Source: an uncultured Variovorax sp. (GTDB taxonomy: Bacteria > Pseudomonadota > Gammaproteobacteria > Burkholderiales > Burkholderiaceae_C). From it: DNA of 7,611 nt. Where the stretch lies: the NCBI GenBank assembly GCA_903872875.1, contig CAIQMJ010000869.1, positions 1-7,611 of the forward strand, given 5' to 3'. A program made the translations under genes and the position numbers. Under the pieces are notes generated by a model. It was not told the origin of the DNA. It did no database searches and was given only the letters and a program-made list of their open reading frames with translations. This document shows, piece after piece, positions 1 through 5,896 of the stretch; within the stretch, counting starts at the first letter, position 1, and each line of letters opens with the position of its first letter.

Positions 1-1
1 C

Positions 2-1615
2 CTGCTGGGCACCGCGGCCACCGAGGCCTTTCGCCGCCTGCTGCACGGACTGGACTTGGCGGTGCTCGGCCAGGCCGGCGGCCTCGTCGCGATCGCACGG
101 CATCTGCCACCCTGGGCCCGTGTCGTGGTACCCGCGGCGGGTGGCCTGGCCGCCGGCGCGCTGCTGGTGCTGGCGCGCCGCCTGGCCACGTCGCAAGCCC
201 GTTCGGACTACATGGAAGCGATCGTGCTCGGCGACGGGCGCATCCCGGTGACACAGACGCTCGCACGCAGCGCCTCGTCGCTGCTCAGCATCGCCAGTGG
301 CGGCTCGATCGGCCGGGAAGGTTCGATGGTGCAGCTCGCAGCGCTCGGCGCCTCTCTGCTCGGTCGGCTGCTGCGCTTCCCGGTCGAGCGGCTGCGCCTG
401 CTGGTCGCCTGCGGCGCCGCGGCCGGCCTGACCGCCGCCTACAACGCGCCGATCGCAGGCGCCTTCTTCGTCGCCGAGATCGTGCTGGGTTCCATCGCCA
501 TGGAAAGCCTCGGCCCGATCCTGATTGCCGCGGTGGTCGCCAACATCGCGATGCGCAGCCTGCCGGGCTACGAGCCGCCGTACGCGATGCCGGCCTTCCC
601 GGCGGTGGCCGGCGCAGAGGTGCTGCTGTTCGTTCTCCTGGGCGCGCTGCTCGGCGGCTCGGCGTCGGTGTTCCTGCGGGGGCTTCGCAAGGCGCGGGCA
701 CTGTTCGAGCGCACCGGGCTGCCGTTGCCCCTGCGGCTGGCGCTCGGCGGCCTGGCCGCTGGACTGATCTCGCTGCCGATGCCGCAGGTCTGGGGCAATG
801 GCTACAGCGTCGTGAATTCCGTGCTCCACACCAACTGGCCCTGGGCGCTGCTTCTGATGATCCTGGCGGCGAAGACGGTTGCCACGCTGTCGACCGTGGG
901 CTCGGGCGCGGTCGGCGGCGTCTTCACGCCGGCGCTGTTCTTCGGCTGCGTGCTGGGCGCGCTCTTCGGCCAGGCCGTGCACCACCTGTGGCCCGGTGCC
1001 ACGTCGGTGCCCTTCGCGTATGCGATTGTCGGCATGGGCGCGTTCCTGGCCGGCGCCACACAGGCACCGCTCATGGCGATCCTCATGATTTTCGAGATGA
1101 CCCTGAGCTACCAGGTCATGCTGCCGCTGATGGCCAGCAGCGTGGTCGCCTATTTCGTCGTGCGCTCGACCGGCTCCGGCGCCATGTACGAGATCACCAC
1201 CCACCGGAACGCACAGGAGATCGCGCGCCGGCGGCTGCGTGCGTCGGACATGCGCAGCCTCGTCCAGCCGACCGCGACCGTGGTGGCCGAGACGGCCGAC
1301 GCGCACCGGATGAGCCAGCTCTTTCTCGCGCATCCGGTGAAGTACCTGTACGTGGTGGATGCACGCAACCGCTATCGGGGAGTCGTGCCGCTGCGCAGCC
1401 TGACAGCGGCGGCGCGCCCGTGCTGCGCGGGCGACCTGCTCAGCACCGAGATCGACCCGATCACCGAGGACATGAACCTGGGCGCCGCGTTGCAGCGTTT
1501 CATCGAGCACCAGGGCGAGCGGCTGCCGGTCGTCCGCAGCATCGACGACCCCGAACTGCTGGGCGTGGTCCACAAGACCACGCTGCTGCAGACCTATGTG
1601 CAGCTGAGCGAGTAG
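2..1615 (+). CDS. clcB: ClcB-like CLC chloride channel/transporter with C-terminal CBS pair (5' partial)
   Basis: Inner-membrane CLC-family protein moving chloride, possibly coupled to protons. The frame is open to the left edge, so the gene starts outside the window; a TTG at 56 is unlikely to be the start because the 18 codons before it still align with the first helix of E. coli ClcB as I remember it. In window numbering (537 residues) I see: DYMEA at 69-73, which stands where ClcA has GSGIPE and matches ClcB; GREGS with gating Glu106; the GAAAGLTAAYNAP segment; Ile160 where ClcA has proton glutamate E203; GNGYS from 265; GGVFTP with Phe308; and Tyr396 as the likely central tyrosine. Two CBS-like domains follow, at about 414-470 and 478-537. 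E. coli ClcB, as I recall it, lacks this extension. Family assignment is firm; channel versus antiporter is open. The next gene is 362 bases away, so no operon is implied. Confidence 0.93.
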   Translation: MLGTAATEAFRRLLHGLDLAVLGQAGGLVAIARHLPPWARVVVPAAGGLAAGALLVLARRLATSQARSDYMEAIVLGDGRIPVTQTLARSASSLLSIASGGSIGREGSMVQLAALGASLLGRLLRFPVERLRLLVACGAAAGLTAAYNAPIAGAFFVAEIVLGSIAMESLGPILIAAVVANIAMRSLPGYEPPYAMPAFPAVAGAEVLLFVLLGALLGGSASVFLRGLRKARALFERTGLPLPLRLALGGLAAGLISLPMPQVWGNGYSVVNSVLHTNWPWALLLMILAAKTVATLSTVGSGAVGGVFTPALFFGCVLGALFGQAVHHLWPGATSVPFAYAIVGMGAFLAGATQAPLMAILMIFEMTLSYQVMLPLMASSVVAYFVVRSTGSGAMYEITTHRNAQEIARRRLRASDMRSLVQPTATVVAETADAHRMSQLFLAHPVKYLYVVDARNRYRGVVPLRSLTAAARPCCAGDLLSTEIDPITEDMNLGAALQRFIEHQGERLPVVRSIDDPELLGVVHKTTLLQTYVQLSE

Positions 1616-1632
1616 CCGCAGCTCAGCTGCGG
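1600..1632 (+). terminator. Overlapping inverted repeats at the clcB stop codon, possible terminator
   Basis: Directly after the TAG stop, CCGCAGC (1616-1622) and GCTGCGG (1626-1632) form a perfect 7-bp stem with a TCA loop. A competing perfect 9-bp pairing, GCAGCTGAG (1600-1608) with CTCAGCTGC (1622-1630), spans the stop codon with a 13-base loop. The two cannot form together. No run of T follows, so this is not a canonical intrinsic terminator. It could end transcription weakly, protect the mRNA 3' end, or do nothing. Confidence 0.3.
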
Positions 1633-1729
1633 CAGGCGAAGCTGATGGGCCGCGCCCGGACGGCATGTCCGTCGAATCGGGACTGGAAGGCTGGCATGGC
1701 AGCTCCTGGGGCATGGATCTGGCGATGAA

Positions 1730-1764
1730 GTCACGATCGTGCAAGGCCGTGCTTGCGCTGTGAC
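1730..1764 (+). repeat. Nested inverted repeats in the leader
   Basis: GTCAC (1730-1734) pairs with GTGAC (1760-1764), and inside them GCAAG (1741-1745) pairs with CTTGC (1752-1756) around a six-base loop. The perfect 10-bp palindrome CACGATCGTG (1732-1741) and the 8-bp palindrome TGACGTCA (1761-1768) overlap the same block. It could be an RNA stem-loop or a dimeric regulator site. The stems are short, so this is structural description rather than a functional call. Confidence 0.25.
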
Positions 1765-1826
1765 GTCAGGCGGTGCGGGCCGTGTTTCGGATGTAGCGCA
1801 GTCGCGCGCCCGGTCGCGAGGTCAGT

Positions 1827-1841
1827 ATTTCCCCTGGAAAT
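1827..1841. repeat. 15-bp inverted repeat, possible operator
   Basis: ATTTCC (1827-1832) and GGAAAT (1836-1841) form a perfect dyad with a three-base centre, in one of the few AT-rich patches of the leader, about 137 bases before the phosphoesterase start. Size and symmetry fit a small dimeric DNA-binding protein, but I do not recognise the motif. Confidence 0.25.
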
Positions 1842-1856
1842 GCGCTTTCGAATGCC

Positions 1857-1912
1857 GTCAGGTCAGGTGCAAGTCAGCCACTTGTGTCACTGGCCCGACA
1901 TGGGGAAGTCAC
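1857..1912 (+). promoter_or_regulatory. GTCA direct-repeat cluster, possible PhoB-type box
   Basis: GTCA starts at 1857, 1862, 1873, 1886 and 1908, and three further copies lie upstream at 1730, 1765 and 1821, all on the + strand. Two spacings, 1862 to 1873 and 1886 to 1908, are 11 and 22 bases; the others are not multiples of 11. The known E. coli Pho box is a tandem of CTGTCAT-like heptamers with an 11-base period, and the genes downstream look like phosphate-ester hydrolases, so PhoB binding is a sensible guess. Against it, the linkers are not AT-rich, flanking bases match the consensus poorly and no good -10 is visible. Confidence 0.3.
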
Positions 1913-1949
1913 GCGAAGCACGCATCCTCGCGGCGCGCAATGTCGCGCT

Positions 1950-1974
1950 CCAACTACCTGAAAAGTTGGGAGGA
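1950..1974 (+). promoter_or_regulatory. Ribosome binding site partly held in a hairpin
   Basis: GGGAGGA (1968-1974) is a strong Shine-Dalgarno; its GGAGG core ends four bases before the GTG at 1978, which decides the start of the phosphoesterase. CCAACT (1950-1955) can pair with AGTTGG (1964-1969) around an eight-base loop, which would tie up the first two bases of the site. Such a stem could tune translation, but it is short and leaves AGGA free. Confidence 0.45.
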
Positions 1975-1977
1975 ATC

Positions 1978-4251
1978 GTGCATTTCTCCTCTCTGCCCAT
2001 GCCTATCTCTCCTCGCCAGCTGCGTGCGCCCCTGTGGGTCGCCATGACCACTGCGCTTTCCATCCTCGCCGCCTGCGGCGGCAGCGATAGCCCCGTGGCA
2101 TCCGTCGAGCCGCCAAGCAGCGGCAAGCCCACCACACCGGAAGTCACTCCGCCTCCGGCCAACCCCACGCCACCGGTCACGCCGACGCCGGACGCGCCTG
2201 CGGTGCAAGTGGCCTTCATGCCTGACATCCACTTCCACGACGTCTATGCGACCTTCAAGGACGGTTCGTTTCCAGGCGTGTTCAATCCGAAGTCGGGCCT
2301 CAACGCAACCGTGCGCCTGATGCACGCGCAGATGACGTCGACACGGCTCTTCAACGAGAACTACTTCGCCTTCATCGCTGCACTCGACGATGCGGTGGCA
2401 CGTGGTGTGAAGCTCATCGCCCTGCCCGGTGACTTCTCCGACGACGGCCAGCCGGTGCACATGCGCGGGCTGAAGAAGGTGCTCGATGGCTATGCGGAAA
2501 GGCACGGCCTGCAGTTCTTCGCGGCGCCGGGCAACCACGACCCGAATCGCCCGATCGCCCGGCCCGGCGGCAAGAGCGACTACCTGGGCGTCGACCCGAA
2601 CTCCGGTCGCGTGGGTTACCCGCAGGCCGTCTACAGCAAGGGCAGCGGCGGCTGCAACGACGGTGCCTACAGCGGCGCCTGGGGCAGGGTCGGCTACACC
2701 TACTGCACGGAGGAAGTGCTGGAGATGGGTTACCAGGGCATCACCGAGGCGCTGGACCAGCATGGCTTCATGCCCAAGGCGGCCTACAAGTACTTCGAGA
2801 CGCCCTACAGCACCTACAGCTACCAGAACTACACGCTCGCCGAAGCGCAGGCGCAGGCCGTCTGGAGCAAGCGCGAATTCGAGATCTGCGCGCAGGGTGC
2901 CGGAGGCGCCTACAAGAAGAGCGGCTACACGCTCTGCCACAACGTGCCCGATACCAGCTACCTGGTCGAGCCGGTCGACGGACTCTGGCTGGTCGGCATC
3001 GACGCCAACGTCTACGTGCCGACCGGCGCCGGCGTCAATGACTTCAACGGCTCCGGCGACGCCGGCTACAACAAGATGCTGACCCACAAGCCGCACGTGA
3101 TCGCGTGGCTCAAGGACGTGGTGGCCCGCGGCAAGGCCCAGGGCAAGCAGGTGGTCGCATTCAGCCACTTCCCGATGAGCGAATTCTTCAACGGCGCGTC
3201 CGACGACATCATCGCGCTGCTGGGCGCCGGCAAGATGCAGATGGTGCGGCGTCCGGCGGAAGACGTGACCAAGGCACTCGCGGACACCGGGCTGCAGGTC
3301 CACGTCGGCGGCCACATGCACTTCAACGATACGGCGATCCGTACCTACGAAGACGGCCACGGCCTGGTCAACATCCAGGCACCGTCGATGGCGGCATACG
3401 TGCCCGCCTACAAGCTGCTCACGTTCCAGGACGCCAGCCATATCGACGTGAAGACCGTGCGGCTCGACAACGTGCCGCGCTTCGACGAGTTGTTCGGCCT
3501 TTATCGGGAGGAACACCGCTACTTCACCGACTACGGCTTCATGCTGCCCGGCGGCAGCAACGGCGTGCTGTGGGACAAGTCCATCCTCGATGCCAAGACC
3601 TACGGCGACTTCAGCACGCGGTACATGTCGGAGCTGGTGCGCCTGCGCCTGCTGAACGACGACTGGCGCTGCGAGATGCGCGAGCTGGTGAAGAGCCCGA
3701 TCTATGGCTCCGACCTGCTGGTGCTGTCGCAGCTGAAGACCCAGGTCACGCTCAAGGAACTGGCCAACACCGGCAACCACGGGCTGCTGAGCAATGCCTT
3801 CTTCGGCTGCCTGTCCGATGCGGGCGGCAGCAGCAGCGCGAACGCCGCCTATGCGGTCGACCTGGCCGCCGCCGAGGCGCGTGCCCGTGCACTGGCCACC
3901 GGTGCGGGCCTGCGGCTCGAGGACTTCAACCAGTGGAAAGCGATCGACCTGGCCGGCGACTTCGTGCGGCTGGCGAATGCGGGCGACCTGGCATTCGCCG
4001 ACATACCGGCCGATCGTGCCCGCCAGTACAAGCTGCTGGCAGAAGCGCTGGCCGCCACCAATGCAACGCTGAATCTCAATGGCGACCAGGTACGCAACGA
4101 CAACGCCGTCGGCACCGTGTTCCAGGCGCGATTCAAGCCGCTGATGGCAATCCTGCTGAAGCTTGCCAAGGGAGCGCCGACGCAGCACTTCGTGATCGAC
4201 CTCAAGGCCAACAGCCTGACCGACCTGACCACCACCGGCACCCCGTTCTGA
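1978..4251 (+). CDS. Calcineurin-like metallophosphoesterase lipoprotein
   Basis: A 757-residue exported phosphoesterase that probably hydrolyses a phosphate ester or diester in the periplasm; the substrate is unknown. The GTG start follows a strong ribosome site; ATG 1999 is the alternative. The signal (Arg13, Arg16, hydrophobic core) ends in lipobox LAAC with Cys33; Gly follows and no Asp is at +2, so Lol sorting to the outer membrane is expected. A Pro/Thr-rich tether runs to about 76. The two-metal site is complete: DIH (D83, H85), GDFSDDG (D152, D155), GNHD (N186, H187), SH (H397) and GHMH (H446, H448). The roughly 210-residue gap between GNHD and SH is a large family insertion. Residues from about 502 to the end form a region I do not recognise. 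The six non-lipid cysteines fall in three pairs (226/243, 304/320, 565/611), fitting disulfides. It is probably cotranscribed with the next gene, 13 bases downstream. Confidence 0.9.
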   Translation: MHFSSLPMPISPRQLRAPLWVAMTTALSILAACGGSDSPVASVEPPSSGKPTTPEVTPPPANPTPPVTPTPDAPAVQVAFMPDIHFHDVYATFKDGSFPGVFNPKSGLNATVRLMHAQMTSTRLFNENYFAFIAALDDAVARGVKLIALPGDFSDDGQPVHMRGLKKVLDGYAERHGLQFFAAPGNHDPNRPIARPGGKSDYLGVDPNSGRVGYPQAVYSKGSGGCNDGAYSGAWGRVGYTYCTEEVLEMGYQGITEALDQHGFMPKAAYKYFETPYSTYSYQNYTLAEAQAQAVWSKREFEICAQGAGGAYKKSGYTLCHNVPDTSYLVEPVDGLWLVGIDANVYVPTGAGVNDFNGSGDAGYNKMLTHKPHVIAWLKDVVARGKAQGKQVVAFSHFPMSEFFNGASDDIIALLGAGKMQMVRRPAEDVTKALADTGLQVHVGGHMHFNDTAIRTYEDGHGLVNIQAPSMAAYVPAYKLLTFQDASHIDVKTVRLDNVPRFDELFGLYREEHRYFTDYGFMLPGGSNGVLWDKSILDAKTYGDFSTRYMSELVRLRLLNDDWRCEMRELVKSPIYGSDLLVLSQLKTQVTLKELANTGNHGLLSNAFFGCLSDAGGSSSANAAYAVDLAAAEARARALATGAGLRLEDFNQWKAIDLAGDFVRLANAGDLAFADIPADRARQYKLLAEALAATNATLNLNGDQVRNDNAVGTVFQARFKPLMAILLKLAKGAPTQHFVIDLKANSLTDLTTTGTPF

Positions 4252-4264
4252 TTTCGACCCTCCC

Positions 4265-5893
4265 ATGCAAAACGTCAACAACGATCTTCCGCGCCTGGCA
4301 GGCGCTCCGGTGGCAGGCCCGCAACCCGACCACGCACGCCGCGGCCTGCTGCGCAGCGGCGCCGGCGTGACGGCCTTCTCCGTGCTCGGCGCCAGCAGCG
4401 CGCTGCTGGCTGCCTGCGGCGGCGGCAGCGACAACGCAGCGCCGGCCACACCCGCTCCCGCGCCGTCGCCAGCGCCAGCACCGAACCCGCCCGCACCGCC
4501 GCCGCCCGCAGAGCCCCCAGCGCCCGCACCCGAGCCGCAGGTCACGGCGCCGACGCTCACCGGCCGCGCCGTGCTGCCGACGGACAGCTTCGTCGCGGGC
4601 CCGACGTCCGGCCAGTTCATCTCCGGCGGCGACTTCGACCGCGCGCGAAACGTGTACGGCTATGCACTCCCCTTCGTCGACAAGCAACCGATGCAGGGCT
4701 TCTCGGCGATGGTGCCTTCGCCCTTGCCCGACGTGTTCTACGTGCTGCAGGACAACGGCTTCGGCGGTCGCGGTGCGTCGCCCGATGCGCTGCTGCACAT
4801 CTATGCGATGCGCTTCGACTGGGACAAGGGCACGGTGGTACCGGCTCACTTCCAGACCGGGGCCGTGCTGGCGAGCTTCACGAGCGAGAGCTACGTGCTG
4901 CTGAGCGACCCGGACCGCAAGCTCGGCTACGCAGCCGTGGCCGACATGAGCTACTACCCCGGCACCTCGGTCTCGCCGTCTGGCCAGTCGATCCCCGTGC
5001 ATCCGTCGATCGTCGCCGGCCGCTTGCTGACCGGCTATGACGTCGACCCCGAGTCGCTGCAGATCGACGCCCAGGGCAACTTCTGGATCGGCGACGAGTT
5101 CGGCCCCTTCCTGCTCAAGTTCGACAAGTCGGGACGCCTGCTGGCCCGCGAAATCCAGGTGCCCAATCTGCGCGGCCTCGGCGCCAATCCGGTGGTGCAG
5201 ACGTCGAACAACCCATACATCCAGTACAACACCGGGCTGGCCAACCTCGGCGGCTCGGGTGGCCTGGAAGGCATGGCGATCAATGCCAGCCGGACCAAGC
5301 TCTATGGGATGTTCGAGAAGGAAGTAAGCGGCGACGATGTCCGCAACCGCGTGATCAGCGTGTTCGATCTCGCCACGCAGAAGTTCGACGCTCAGCCGTT
5401 CATCTATCGCGTCAGCACCGGCCAGCGCATCAACGGCGACGGCAATCTCGAGACCGAGATCTACTCGCCGAACGACATGGTCGCCATCAACGACCAGGAG
5501 TTCCTGGTGATGGAAAAGGACAGCGGCGCGGGCGATGTCCGCACGGGCCTGTTCCCGGCTTCCGGCACATGGCGCAACGCGGCGCGCTTCAAGCGCGTAT
5601 TCAAGATCGACCTGCGCAAGACCGACGCCGGCGGCATCCTCCTCAAGGAGGAAGTGGTCGACCTGATGCAGCTGCTCGACCCGAACGGCCGAGGTGGCAA
5701 AGCGACGATCGACGGCATCTTCACGGTACCGATGGAAAGCCTTGAGACCGTGACCATCGTCGATGCCTACACGTTGATCGTCGCCAACGACAACAACTAT
5801 CCGGGCGGCTCGCCATCCCGCATCACGACGAAGCCCGACGACAACGAATTCATCCGGATTCGATTGCCCAAGGCGCTGGCCGTCGCGGGATGA
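4265..5893 (+). CDS. Phytase-like esterase-family lipoprotein, probably Tat-exported
   Basis: A 542-residue lipoprotein of the 'esterase-like activity of phytase' family, a propeller-like fold whose members are linked to phosphate-ester hydrolysis; the true substrate is unknown. The N-terminus has twin arginines in RRGLLR (25-30), a hydrophobic stretch, then LLAAC with Cys51, followed by Gly. The unusually long n-region and RR suggest the Tat route. A strongly Pro/Ala-rich tether covers about 58-93. Acidic family-type motifs follow: DPES (E263), GDEFGP (E278), GLEGM (E335), SPNDM (D404), MEKDSG (E417, D419) and ANDNN (N508, D509), plausible metal or catalytic positions. Cys51 is the only cysteine, unlike in its neighbour. 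ATG 4265 is the only reasonable start, but no good Shine-Dalgarno precedes it; translational coupling to the phosphoesterase 13 bases upstream is likely. The family call rests on recalled motifs, not an alignment. Confidence 0.85.
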   Translation: MQNVNNDLPRLAGAPVAGPQPDHARRGLLRSGAGVTAFSVLGASSALLAACGGGSDNAAPATPAPAPSPAPAPNPPAPPPPAEPPAPAPEPQVTAPTLTGRAVLPTDSFVAGPTSGQFISGGDFDRARNVYGYALPFVDKQPMQGFSAMVPSPLPDVFYVLQDNGFGGRGASPDALLHIYAMRFDWDKGTVVPAHFQTGAVLASFTSESYVLLSDPDRKLGYAAVADMSYYPGTSVSPSGQSIPVHPSIVAGRLLTGYDVDPESLQIDAQGNFWIGDEFGPFLLKFDKSGRLLAREIQVPNLRGLGANPVVQTSNNPYIQYNTGLANLGGSGGLEGMAINASRTKLYGMFEKEVSGDDVRNRVISVFDLATQKFDAQPFIYRVSTGQRINGDGNLETEIYSPNDMVAINDQEFLVMEKDSGAGDVRTGLFPASGTWRNAARFKRVFKIDLRKTDAGGILLKEEVVDLMQLLDPNGRGGKATIDGIFTVPMESLETVTIVDAYTLIVANDNNYPGGSPSRITTKPDDNEFIRIRLPKALAVAG

Positions 5894-5896
5894 CGG

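Larger units (their letters stand above)
1616..1977. other. Gene-free leader upstream of the lipoprotein operon
   Basis: This 362-base stretch separates the CLC gene from the phosphoesterase gene. I found no convincing gene: a frame open from about 1753 runs into the phosphoesterase but has no ribosome site and would bury the lipoprotein signal. The stretch holds several short inverted repeats (around 1616-1632, 1657-1673, 1730-1764, 1827-1841, 1870-1884 and 1950-1969) and an excess of GTCA. No clear sigma-70 -35/-10 pair stands out. It most likely carries the operon's promoter, regulator sites and 5' untranslated region; a small RNA cannot be excluded. Confidence 0.6.

Noticed and set aside
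988..1728. A 246-codon plus-strand frame overlapping the CLC gene.
   Set aside because: It is out of frame with a well-supported CLC protein and has the Arg/Gly/Pro-rich look of a GC shadow frame.
1753..1977. Upstream extension of the phosphoesterase frame to about 1753.
   Set aside because: No Shine-Dalgarno precedes it, and it would place some 75 residues ahead of a good lipoprotein signal. GTG 1978 has a strong ribosome site.
1954..4620. An 888-codon open frame on the minus strand opposite both lipoprotein genes.
   Set aside because: It lies antisense to two genes with intact catalytic motifs and signals, its composition is Val/Ala/Gly/Arg/His-rich, and it shows no domain motif or ribosome site. 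Long antisense frames are common when codons end in G or C.
4265..5893. Naming the second lipoprotein a true beta-propeller phytase.
   Set aside because: The motifs fit the broader phytase-like esterase family, but I cannot see the specific calcium-site pattern of characterised beta-propeller phytases, so the activity is left open.
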